Shown in pieces: positions 43,198 to 51,831 of a stretch of DNA of 64,000 nucleotides. This stretch comes from Desulfobacula sp. (GTDB lineage Bacteria; Desulfobacterota; Desulfobacteria; Desulfobacterales; Desulfobacteraceae). A program made the translations under genes and the position numbers. The notes beneath the pieces are model-generated. The model made no database searches. It was given only the letters and a program-made list of their open reading frames with translations, and was not told where the DNA came from. The stretch covers positions 1-64,000 of the forward strand of contig NZ_JAQYWD010000020.1 in assembly GCF_030145145.1 (NCBI RefSeq), given 5' to 3'. The first letter of the stretch is position 1. The number at the start of each line of letters is the position of its first letter.

Positions 43198-46100
43198 ATG
43201 ATAACCCGATACAATCCACCCCATATTTCAGATGCGGTCAACCGACAGAGATTGTTTCTTCGCCTGGATGAAAATTTTCACAACCAGAATTTTTTGATTA
43301 CAGGGCAGGCCGCCCAAGGCAAATCAACCCTTGTGGCCTCCTATCTTAAACAGTCTTACCGTTCTGCGCTGTGGTTTCATCTTTCAGGGGATGACCGGGA
43401 TCATACCAAATTGTTTGACAAACTTGTCAGGGGAATCCATGCCCTGTCCGGGCAGGCAAAAGGGCCGTCCGATATTTCCATCCCCAACAGTATCCTTGGC
43501 ATGGAAAAGAGCGTATTAAGGTATGTCGAAGGCTTGTCCATTCTCCTCAAAGAACTTTTGTCTACCGTTATAATGGTTTTGGATGATTTTGAATCCATAG
43601 ATGAGACCTCTTCCGGTTTCCAGTTGATAAAGGGTATCCTGAACACGCGATTTGAAAATGTAAAATTTGTTATTTTGTCAAGAAGTATTCCGTCTTTCAA
43701 TATTCCCCGGCTCAAGATGGAACATCATATTTTTGTGCTCAACAATGATGACCTGGCCTTTACCCTTGCCGAAACCCGATTGTTTTTTGCAGGGAAAACC
43801 CAGGCCAATGACATTGATATTGAAAGGATACACAAAATTACGGATGGCTGGGCTGGTGGTCTTACGCTGGTATCAGAATCCCTGGGGCAGTTTAAAGGAC
43901 GGAAACCGCTTCCGGATCGGTTATCATCGGAAGTGTTTCATTTTTTTTCCCAGGAGATTTACAATACCCTTCCCGATTCAATCCGTAATTTTTTAATGGA
44001 AACCTCCGTTCTGGAAATTATTGATACTGAGATGGTTTCCCATATTTTTAAGTCCAGTGATGCCCTGGAAATTTTAACCGAATTTGAAAAAAGAAACCTG
44101 TTCATCCAGCGCATTGAATCAGACAGCGGCTGGCCGACATTTAAATATCATAACCTGTTCAAGGATTTCTTGCTGCAGGATCTGTTAAAGACAAAGGGCC
44201 GTCAAGTCTACCGGGCGCTAAATCAAAAAGTCGGGCAGTTTTTCTGGGAAAGAAAAGATCATGAGCAGGCAATGAATTGTTTTATAGCCGCTGAAGCGAT
44301 TTCAGATATGGTTCGTATTATCAAAATCAAGGGAACAGACTATATTATTAATGGAAAAATGTCAGGACTTGAAAAATGGCTCCATTGCCTGCCGGATGAC
44401 ATTATTCAAAAGGATCCCTGGTTGATATTTTTCTTTACCATGATCCGGCGTATCAAGGGGGGAAAGAAGAATGTCAGGGATTTTCAGAACGCGATGGTAC
44501 TGTTCGAACAGATCCATGATATTCGCGGCATGCTGTTGTCTGTCGCCTATCTTATTGAGGCCGCAGTATTCGTTCGTCAACCATCCGGGATGATTCTGAA
44601 ATGGATTAAAAAAGGGGAAAATTATCTGTTGCAGATTCGGCAAAAAGACCGTTACACCTGGGCCAGAGCCCTGTTGTGGCAACAGATCGGTCTCGGGTAT
44701 ATCGCGGGTGACGGGAATATTCCCAAAGGTGTGTCTGCCTGCCGGAATGCCATCCTTCTGGGGCGGCAGATCTGTAATCCGGATCTGATACTCAATGCAT
44801 CCATTGCCATGACATTCGGATATGTCCAGGCCGGGGATTTTGCAAATGCACGACAGATGCTGTCAAAAATAAAAATGATGACCAAGGAAAGCCACCATCC
44901 GGAATACAGAGCCTTGAAAAGCATTGTGGATATTTATTTTGCCTTGAAAAACGGTCGGTTTGATGCAGCCAGAGAATTGCTGACCCGGTCTGAAAAAGAT
45001 ATAGAGAAATTTGGTTTAATTTTCTTGTATCCGGGATTTGTTGAAGCCAAAGCCCTTCACCTGGTCTATACAAAGCAGTTTGATGATGCCCGGCAGATGG
45101 CGGATCATCTGGCTGATTTTTCAATTCTGGAGGGAAATGATTTTTATAAAGGTATTTCCCACCGCATCAAGGCCCTGAGTTTTTTGCGGGAAGAAAACTT
45201 TATTGAAGCGGAACGGGAAATTTTAAACGCATTAAAAGAACTGGACCCGGTTAAAAAAGGGGATATCCATCATTTTTTAATGCAACAACTGGCCGGCATG
45301 ATCCTTTTCCGGAAAGGAGACTTAATCGCCGCCAGAAACCGGCTGGTCCCCGCCCTTGAGTATTTTGAGAGTATTTCATCTGCCCTGAGTTGTTCGGAAA
45401 CCTTTTTTGCTTTAGGCTTGATATCCTGGGAATTGAATGAGCCCCAGGCCGCTTTCAGGTATTTACATCATGGCCTCAAAAAAGCCTTTTCAGAAGGGTA
45501 TGTGTTTTTCCCTTTAATGGGTGAACGGGTATTGATCAAAGCCCTTCTTTTAATGACGGCATATGATAAAATTAAATCTGTTGAGTCGTATATATTGTTT
45601 CTGATTCTGCGATGTGATCCTGTCCTGGTCTTTGAGCGAATGGACAGGGTATTGGCTTCCGGTAATCCAGAGCAGAAATCCACTCTTATCGAAAATTTAC
45701 GGCCCATATATAAAACACTTTTGCCCGAAATACGGATAGAAACCCTTGGTCAGTTTAATGTTTTCAGCGGCAATAAACTGCTGGACCATAAGGTGTTTGA
45801 AGGGGCAAGGCCCATCCTGCTGCTTAAATCGATTATTCTTCACGGATCCACAGATATCCCCAAGGAGATCCTGATTGATGACCTGTGGCCCCAGGCCACG
45901 GCAAAAGCCGGGGATAAAAATTTTAAAATCAACCTGCATCGCCTGCGAAAGGCCATCGAACCCAATCCTAAAAAAGAATTTGGATACTCTTATATTATTC
46001 AAAAGGCCGGGTTGGTATCCCTTGATCTTGAACTGATCACCCTGGATGCGGATGAGTTTGTGGTCCTGGTCGACCGGGCGGTTGAAAATGAAAGAAACAA

Positions 46101-46488
46101 CCAGTTGGATATTGCGCTTGAACTGTATGAAAAAGCAGTAAAAATTTATAAAGGCCCTTTTTTTGTGGAAGAGCCCTATCTGGAATGGATATCGGTGAAA
46201 AGGGAATCCTTTAAAACACGATACAGCGACCTGCTGCAAAAAAAAGCCATGCTTCATGAAGAACTGGACCAGATTGACAAAGCAGTGGAATCCTGGTCGC
46301 TCATCCTTGAGGCAGATCCTTATTTTGAAGCCGCATACCAGAACCTGATGATTCTTTATGCAGATTCCGGTCAGAAAAATAAGGCGCTGGATGTGTTTCA
46401 GGAGTGCCAGTCATTATTAAAAAAAGACCTGGGAACTGAACCGGATGAGCAGACCGTCACCATCTACCGGAAAATAAAATCCAGGTAA
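43198..46488 (+). CDS. STAND ATPase (MalT-like) with C-terminal BTAD/SARP-like output
   Basis: A 1096-residue regulator. The N-terminal NTPase has Walker A ITGQAAQGKSTLVAS (about 36-50) and Walker B TVIMVLDDFESID; DGWAGGLTLVSESL resembles the MalT/LuxR-STAND winged-helix. The middle (about 330-830) is helical TPR-like. The last 250 residues form a SARP-like unit: winged-helix part RIETLGQFNVFSGNKLL, DDLWPQATAKAGDKNFKINL, HRLRKAIEP, then the BTAD TPR domain (YKGPFFVEEPYLEW, ending YRKI). It likely binds DNA and is activated through nucleotide-driven oligomerisation. Follows REC-STAS by 15 bp, which may gate it. Confidence 0.88.
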   Translation: MITRYNPPHISDAVNRQRLFLRLDENFHNQNFLITGQAAQGKSTLVASYLKQSYRSALWFHLSGDDRDHTKLFDKLVRGIHALSGQAKGPSDISIPNSILGMEKSVLRYVEGLSILLKELLSTVIMVLDDFESIDETSSGFQLIKGILNTRFENVKFVILSRSIPSFNIPRLKMEHHIFVLNNDDLAFTLAETRLFFAGKTQANDIDIERIHKITDGWAGGLTLVSESLGQFKGRKPLPDRLSSEVFHFFSQEIYNTLPDSIRNFLMETSVLEIIDTEMVSHIFKSSDALEILTEFEKRNLFIQRIESDSGWPTFKYHNLFKDFLLQDLLKTKGRQVYRALNQKVGQFFWERKDHEQAMNCFIAAEAISDMVRIIKIKGTDYIINGKMSGLEKWLHCLPDDIIQKDPWLIFFFTMIRRIKGGKKNVRDFQNAMVLFEQIHDIRGMLLSVAYLIEAAVFVRQPSGMILKWIKKGENYLLQIRQKDRYTWARALLWQQIGLGYIAGDGNIPKGVSACRNAILLGRQICNPDLILNASIAMTFGYVQAGDFANARQMLSKIKMMTKESHHPEYRALKSIVDIYFALKNGRFDAARELLTRSEKDIEKFGLIFLYPGFVEAKALHLVYTKQFDDARQMADHLADFSILEGNDFYKGISHRIKALSFLREENFIEAEREILNALKELDPVKKGDIHHFLMQQLAGMILFRKGDLIAARNRLVPALEYFESISSALSCSETFFALGLISWELNEPQAAFRYLHHGLKKAFSEGYVFFPLMGERVLIKALLLMTAYDKIKSVESYILFLILRCDPVLVFERMDRVLASGNPEQKSTLIENLRPIYKTLLPEIRIETLGQFNVFSGNKLLDHKVFEGARPILLLKSIILHGSTDIPKEILIDDLWPQATAKAGDKNFKINLHRLRKAIEPNPKKEFGYSYIIQKAGLVSLDLELITLDADEFVVLVDRAVENERNNQLDIALELYEKAVKIYKGPFFVEEPYLEWISVKRESFKTRYSDLLQKKAMLHEELDQIDKAVESWSLILEADPYFEAAYQNLMILYADSGQKNKALDVFQECQSLLKKDLGTEPDEQTVTIYRKIKSR

Positions 46489-46564
46489 AAATCTCTTTAC
46501 GGATGATCTCTTATTCATTAGGATATCTAATCAGGTGCAATAATTAAAGGGTATTGATGAACAT

Positions 46565-47269
46565 ATGCTGTCCCAGAAAACATGGTATTCCATTCAAGTA
46601 ATTGTAATCTTAACCGTATTTTTTCTTGTTTTATTCAGCCTGGTATTCAAATTGATCGTTGAACAACGATCGGTATCCTTACAGAAAAGAGCTGAGCAGA
46701 TGGAAACGGAACGGATAAAAAAGGCATTTATTGACAATATTGATGACCAATACAATCAGCTGCTTAAACTGTATGCAGCAAAAGAATATGAAAAGGCCAT
46801 TGAGATCATAAAGGTGTTTAATAAATATGAAAAATCAGATTATGAAAATCTGCCGGAAATCAAAAAAACCATCCGGTTATTTTATTTGAAGAAAAAACTG
46901 GCGTTTGTTCCAGAGATTCATTTGAATGACTATATAAAAGTATCCAAAGATATTGATATTGAAGAAGATGAGTCAACCGAGGTGTTTATCCGGACACCTC
47001 GGTACGGGCAGTATTTTTATATATCGGATTTTCCCATTGTGCTTGAAGGCATTGCCTTGTCGGTTGCCGGTGACTTTTCTGACGGGATTGTCTGGACCAG
47101 TAATCGGGACGGTGAACTGGGAAAAGGAACGAAAATAAGGGTTCGCCTTTCCCTGGGGGAACATCAAATCACTGCCACGGGTACCAACGGCATTCAAACC
47201 GGTAGCATGACAACGCAGATTTTCATTGAAAAAGACCCGGATTTTTTAAAAGCATATCCCAAAAAGTAA
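46565..47269 (+). CDS. Membrane-anchored protein with coiled-coil and Ig-like domain
   Basis: A 234-residue protein with one N-terminal membrane helix (VIVILTVFFLVLFSLVFKLIV), a charged, heptad-like region (KRAEQMETERIKKAFIDNIDD, TPR-like helix pair with YAAKEYEKAIEIIKVF), and a C-terminal beta domain from about 145 with TSNRDGELGKGTKIRVRL and LGEHQITATGTNGI, which fits a bacterial Ig-like fold. Probably periplasmic. No known family. It lies 76 bp after the STAND gene and before the binding protein, in the same direction, so it may be a structural or sensing part of that pathway. Confidence 0.65.
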   Translation: MLSQKTWYSIQVIVILTVFFLVLFSLVFKLIVEQRSVSLQKRAEQMETERIKKAFIDNIDDQYNQLLKLYAAKEYEKAIEIIKVFNKYEKSDYENLPEIKKTIRLFYLKKKLAFVPEIHLNDYIKVSKDIDIEEDESTEVFIRTPRYGQYFYISDFPIVLEGIALSVAGDFSDGIVWTSNRDGELGKGTKIRVRLSLGEHQITATGTNGIQTGSMTTQIFIEKDPDFLKAYPKK

Positions 47270-47408
47270 GGTCTAAACCGTTGTCACAATTCAGGTATGA
47301 ATGACAAGAGGGACAAGCGGGACCGGATAAATTCTTATTGCCAAAATTGTTAATTTTTGTTTCAGTATGATATACTGAGTAAGCCATAAAGGGCAGGGGG
47401 TTAATCCT

Positions 47409-48608
47409 TTGAAAAAGAAACAGGCTATACCATATATTTGTATTGTTTTTATCCTCTCTATTTTTTTTTATTCGTGTGAGGATAGCACTGATACCCGGAT
47501 AACAAATTCCAGAACATTGGGGATCTCCAGCGATATGATCCTCATTGGATCATCACTGGCCCTGGGCGGGCATGCTGGATACCTTGGCACACAAACCCTT
47601 CATGGGGCTCTTGCTTATTTAAACTATGTGAATGATACCGGGGGAATTCATGGCCGCAAAATAAGGCTTGTGGCCTATGATGACGGGTACGATCCCCCCC
47701 GGTGCGTTGCCAACACCCAACGTCTCATTGTTCAAGACAAGGTTTTCTGCCTGTTCGGCTATGTGGGTACCCCCACCACTGTTAAGATTATACCCCTGGT
47801 GGAGGACGCCAAGATCCCTATCCTGGGGATGTTTACCGGTGCGAATGCCTTAAGGGAACCGCTCAAACGGTATATGATCAATGTCCGGGCATCGTATTAT
47901 CAGGAGACCGGTGCTGCAGTGAAACATCTGGTGGAAGAGATTAAATTGTCTAAAATCGCAGTATTCTACCAGTATGATGTGTATGGGTTTGATGGGTTAA
48001 AGGGAACTGAAATTGCCTTGAAACCCTATGGCCTGGTTCCCGTGGCCACCAGCTCGTATATCCGCGGTACGCTGGATGTAGAGGAGGGCCTGGAGAAAAT
48101 TATGACCAAAGGCGCCCAGGCTGTTGTGATGATCGGTACCTACGAACCCTGTGCCAAATTTATCCGGCTGGCCAGATTAAAGGGATTTTCTTCGGTGTTT
48201 TATAATGTTTCTTTTGTGGGGGCGGATGAACTTGCAAGGATTCTGGGGCAAATCGATGAACAGATCATTGTTACCCAGGTGGTGCCACCGCCTGAAGCCT
48301 CGAATATCGACAAAGATCTCTGGGGTGCCAGGGAATATATTGACCTGCTCAAGAAATATTATCCCGGGGATGATCCCAATTTTGTCAGCCTGGAAGGCTA
48401 TATTAATGCCAAGGTATTTGTGGAAGGCCTGAAACGGGCCGGAAGGGATCTGGATCGCGAAAAGTTTATCGATGCCATCGAAACCATCCGGCAGCTGGAT
48501 CTGGGCATTGCCAATCCCCTGTCTTTTAATTCCCGGGATCATCAGGGATTGGAACGGGTATATTTTACGTATTTAAAAAACGGAAAATTCGTATGGTTAG
48601 ACGATTGA
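47409..48608 (+). CDS. Periplasmic binding protein, LivK type (lipoprotein)
   Basis: A 399-residue lipoprotein: leader CIVFILSIFFYSC with lipobox YSC at about residue 23. The mature part is a type-1 periplasmic binding fold (Peripla_BP_6): ILIGSSLALGGHAGYLGTQ, DTGGIHGRKIRLVAYDDG, DPPRCVANTQRLIVQDKVFC, and AVVMIGTYEPCAKFIRLAR. Ligands of the family are usually amino acids or other small amides. It starts at TTG 47409 with GGGGG upstream, and its last 16 bases overlap the histidine kinase start. No ABC permease or ATPase is nearby, so it most likely acts as the ligand-sensing partner of the kinase rather than in transport. Confidence 0.85.
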   Translation: MKKKQAIPYICIVFILSIFFYSCEDSTDTRITNSRTLGISSDMILIGSSLALGGHAGYLGTQTLHGALAYLNYVNDTGGIHGRKIRLVAYDDGYDPPRCVANTQRLIVQDKVFCLFGYVGTPTTVKIIPLVEDAKIPILGMFTGANALREPLKRYMINVRASYYQETGAAVKHLVEEIKLSKIAVFYQYDVYGFDGLKGTEIALKPYGLVPVATSSYIRGTLDVEEGLEKIMTKGAQAVVMIGTYEPCAKFIRLARLKGFSSVFYNVSFVGADELARILGQIDEQIIVTQVVPPPEASNIDKDLWGAREYIDLLKKYYPGDDPNFVSLEGYINAKVFVEGLKRAGRDLDREKFIDAIETIRQLDLGIANPLSFNSRDHQGLERVYFTYLKNGKFVWLDD

Positions 48609-50461
48609 TCATTCGTGTGAAAAACACAAGCCTGAAGAACAAGATTTTTTTTTCCACTACAGCTGTTATTTTGCTTATCAGTGTCCTGATTGCCCTGTTT
48701 ACCCGCTGGGTACTTATTTCCAGTCTGACGTCCGAGCTCAAGGAGCGGGGCCTGGGGATTGGTCACAGTGTCGCTGAAAGCTGCAGGGGGTATATCCTCA
48801 CCGAGGATATACCCGAATTGGTCAGCCTGATATTTGATGCCCGGCTGGGGGTGCGAAAGCATCTTACGGGTTATCTTTATGTTACAGACAAACAAGACAA
48901 GATCCTGGCCCATACGTTTACCACTGATTTCCCCGGGGAATTGCTCAATGTCAACCTGATTGAGTCGGGAAAGAACTATTCGGTGGAGTTATTGCGGTTG
49001 AAGGGAAAATATTTTTATGATGTGGCAGTGCCGGTCACCGAAGGGATCTACCGCATTGGATCGGTGCATGTCGGATTGAAGAAACAACACATAGACCAGC
49101 TCATCGGAAAGCTGCGGACCACGTTTCTGGGGTTTGTTTCAGCCGTGACGGTCCTGTTTTTCATTATCAGCCATCACCTGTCCAAGTATATCACCCGTCC
49201 CATTACGGAACTGATCAAGGTGTCGGATGAGATCAGCCGCGGCAACTTCAATATCACGCATACCCTGAACAGTATCGACTCCACGGGTATTAAAGATGAG
49301 GTCCGGCAGCTGAGCAATTCATTCATGAACATGACCCACCGCATTATGGATTCCCAGGCAAAACTCAAGGAGTCGGATAACAAGTATCGATCCCTTTTTG
49401 CCGGTGGCCCCAATCCTATTTTTGTGGTGGATCGTGAAACTTTAGGTATTCTCAGTGCCAATCCCAGTGCCGAAGAGACGTATGGTTACACCAAGGAAGA
49501 CCTGATCGGAAAACCCTTTACCAACCTGGGCTCCTTTGAGTTGGAGACGGTTCAGCAGGCTGATTTTCACGCAGAGCATGCCGGAAAAATCATAACTGTC
49601 GGTTCCAAAGTCCAATGTAACAAAAAAGGGGGGGGGCTTCTCTATGTGAATGTCCATGCCTGTCCGGTCCGATATCAGGACAGGGATGCGGTAATCCTGG
49701 CGACCACAGACATCACGGAGATGGTGGAAAAAGAGAATCAACTCATTCAGGCCAGTAAAATGACCACCCTAGGCGAGATGTCTGCAGGGATTGCCCACGA
49801 ACTGAATCAGCCGTTGAATGCCATCAAAATGGGCAATGAATTTATTGATATGATGATTGAAAAGAAAGAGAAGATTCCGGATAAGGATCTGTTGCAGATC
49901 GTCAAAGAGGTCAGCAGCCAGGTGGATCGAGCCGTGGATATCATCCGGCGGCTGAGAGACTTCGGTCGAAAGGCGGATTTTACAAAGGAAACGGTTAACA
50001 TTAACAGGCCGGTTCAAGACGTGCTGGACATTATCGGCCGGCAGCTTCGGCTGCAAAATATTGATATTCAACTGAAAATAGACCATGATATTCCTCCCAT
50101 ACTGGCCCACCGCAACCGTATTGAGCAGGTCATTTTTAACCTGATAACCAATGCCCGGGATGCCATTAACCAGAAACTGGAGGCGGGAGGCCCCGCCACG
50201 GGCAATTGCATTGTGATAGAAACCTATGCCCGGGATGACCAGGTAATGGTGGCTGTTTCAGATACCGGCATCGGTATTGATGCTGTTGTAAAAGAACGGA
50301 TTTTTGAGGCTTTTTTTACCACTAAAAAGATGGGGGAGGGCATGGGGCTGGGACTTTCCATCTCCAGTGGTATTGTTGAAGATTACGGTGGCAAAATAAC
50401 GATTGAAAGCCCGGAAGGACAAGGCACTACCTTTCGGTTGAGTTTTCCGGCAGCCACATAA
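48593..50461 (+). CDS. Sensor histidine kinase (Cache-like, HAMP, PAS, HisKA, HATPase)
   Basis: A 622-residue kinase overlapping the binding-protein gene. Two membrane helices (about 19-40 and 175-195) bracket a periplasmic sensor of about 130 residues with RKHLTGYLYVTDKQDKILAH, like single Cache domains. HAMP (about 200-255, SDEISRGNF), PAS (about 265-380, NPSAEETYGYTKEDLIGKPF), H-box MSAGIAHELNQPLNAI with the phosphoacceptor His (about 400), N-box IFNLITNARDAIN, G1 DTGIGI and GLGLSISSG. It phosphorylates one or both REC-STAS proteins (genes at 42484 and 50472); the second follows by 10 bp. Confidence 0.9.
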   Translation: MVRRLIIRVKNTSLKNKIFFSTTAVILLISVLIALFTRWVLISSLTSELKERGLGIGHSVAESCRGYILTEDIPELVSLIFDARLGVRKHLTGYLYVTDKQDKILAHTFTTDFPGELLNVNLIESGKNYSVELLRLKGKYFYDVAVPVTEGIYRIGSVHVGLKKQHIDQLIGKLRTTFLGFVSAVTVLFFIISHHLSKYITRPITELIKVSDEISRGNFNITHTLNSIDSTGIKDEVRQLSNSFMNMTHRIMDSQAKLKESDNKYRSLFAGGPNPIFVVDRETLGILSANPSAEETYGYTKEDLIGKPFTNLGSFELETVQQADFHAEHAGKIITVGSKVQCNKKGGGLLYVNVHACPVRYQDRDAVILATTDITEMVEKENQLIQASKMTTLGEMSAGIAHELNQPLNAIKMGNEFIDMMIEKKEKIPDKDLLQIVKEVSSQVDRAVDIIRRLRDFGRKADFTKETVNINRPVQDVLDIIGRQLRLQNIDIQLKIDHDIPPILAHRNRIEQVIFNLITNARDAINQKLEAGGPATGNCIVIETYARDDQVMVAVSDTGIGIDAVVKERIFEAFFTTKKMGEGMGLGLSISSGIVEDYGGKITIESPEGQGTTFRLSFPAAT

Positions 50462-50471
50462 GGATGCATAA

Positions 50472-51203
50472 ATGACAAAACGTAAAGTACTGGTGATTGA
50501 CGATGACAAACCCACGCTCAGCATGTTTGAATTATTCCTGAAGGTTTATGGACATGCCGTGCTGCTGGCGGAAAATGGCACTGAGGGCATGGCATTGTTT
50601 GAGGCTGAAAAACCGGCCATTGTATTTACCGATATCAAGATGCCCGGGATCGACGGGTTTGCGGTTCTGGATGGCATTAAAAGTCAGGCCCCTGAAACCG
50701 AGGTGATCATCATGACCGGTCATGGCGATATGGACCTGGCCGTGGAGGCCCTGAACCACGAAGCCACCGATTTTATCAACAAGCCGATCAGTCGGACGGC
50801 CCTGGACGCGGCCCTGCATCGGGCACAAGAGCGGCTCAACATTACCAGATCCCTTGTCTCAGTTGCCCAATATGAGCAGGAGGACACGCTTCAGATTATC
50901 AAGATTCTGGGAAACATAAATGCCGGGGCAGAAGCCTCTTTGATGGCAGCATACGGCAAGGCGTGTGCCGGAAATTCGACCCGTCTTCTGTTAAGTTTTG
51001 ATGAAAACACCTCCATCAATGGTGCCGGCATTGCTGTCCTGATCCAACTGCTGTCGGCGAGCAAAAAACAACAGCACAAGGTGGCGATTTCCGGTATCTC
51101 TGAAAATTTTCAGGAAATTTTTAAAATGGTGGGGATCACTCGGTTTGCATCGGTTTTTATTGATAAAGCAGATGCAGAAGCCTATTTGAAAGATACCGCG
51201 TGA
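50472..51203 (+). CDS. Response regulator with STAS output domain (copy 2)
   Basis: A 243-residue paralogue of the 42484 protein. REC (1-122): VIDDDKPTLSMFELFL, phospho-Asp in VFTDIKMPGIDG, Thr in IIMTGHGD and Lys in FINKPI. The STAS part (about 135-243) has LLSFDENTSINGAGIAVLIQ where the first protein has SIDRSGISLL; the phosphorylatable Ser is replaced by Ala, so this copy probably cannot be switched by a Ser kinase. It follows the histidine kinase by 10 bp. Probably the direct target of that kinase, working as the constant partner or decoy of copy 1; that role is inferred. Confidence 0.88.
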   Translation: MTKRKVLVIDDDKPTLSMFELFLKVYGHAVLLAENGTEGMALFEAEKPAIVFTDIKMPGIDGFAVLDGIKSQAPETEVIIMTGHGDMDLAVEALNHEATDFINKPISRTALDAALHRAQERLNITRSLVSVAQYEQEDTLQIIKILGNINAGAEASLMAAYGKACAGNSTRLLLSFDENTSINGAGIAVLIQLLSASKKQQHKVAISGISENFQEIFKMVGITRFASVFIDKADAEAYLKDTA

Positions 51204-51240
51204 TATTGTTGAATTAACGCCCTTTATGATGGAGGCAGTC

Positions 51241-51831
51241 ATGTCCATGATGTGTATAAAAAATCAATTAATCGGCTTTTGGATCATTGTTTTTCTTTTT
51301 AACGTTCCACTGCAGAATGGTGTGTGCGGCACCCCCCCGAAACGGGGTGACATGTTGCCGGAAATTATCCTGGACGCTCCTGTCTCGAAAAAGGATAGTG
51401 TCTACCTTGGCATTGGTGAAAAGACCCGGTTTTCAATGAAGGATGTTGCGGCAGATCTTATTGTGCTTGAAATTCTGGGGGTCTATTGCCCCCAGTGCCA
51501 TCGACAACGACCGCACATCAATCGGTTGTTTCATCGGCTCAATAAGAATGCCGGTCTGTCTAAAAAAGTAAAATTCCTGGGCATTTCAGCCGGGGCCACT
51601 CCCATGGAAATGGCCTATTATGTGAAACAATCCCGGGTCCCATATCCTGTCCTGCCGGATGAAAAATTTCTTGTTCATAAACAACTGAACCAGCCGCTCA
51701 CCCCCTATAATATGGTCATCACTAAAGAGGGACAGATCCTTTATGCCCATCTGGGCGTGATTGAGGACATGGACGCGTTGTTTACCACGCTTAAACAGCT
51801 GGCTGGCAAGACGTCGTCCATCAGCAAATGA
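51241..51831 (+). CDS. TlpA/redoxin-like thioredoxin-fold protein
   Basis: About 196 residues from ATG 51241, which has GGAGG five bases upstream (ATGs at 51226 and 51229 are less suitable). Signal or anchor helix FWIIVFLFNVPLQ. The thioredoxin fold has a CxxC in GVYCPQCHRQRPHINRL (the alkyl-hydroperoxide/TlpA type), then cis-Pro-like VPYPVLPD and a GQILYAHLG strand. It is likely a periplasmic thiol oxidoreductase. Its stop overlaps the next gene's start by 4 nt, and a rhodanese and MauE follow; this recalls the MauD-MauE disulfide-handling pair. Confidence 0.82.
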   Translation: MSMMCIKNQLIGFWIIVFLFNVPLQNGVCGTPPKRGDMLPEIILDAPVSKKDSVYLGIGEKTRFSMKDVAADLIVLEILGVYCPQCHRQRPHINRLFHRLNKNAGLSKKVKFLGISAGATPMEMAYYVKQSRVPYPVLPDEKFLVHKQLNQPLTPYNMVITKEGQILYAHLGVIEDMDALFTTLKQLAGKTSSISK

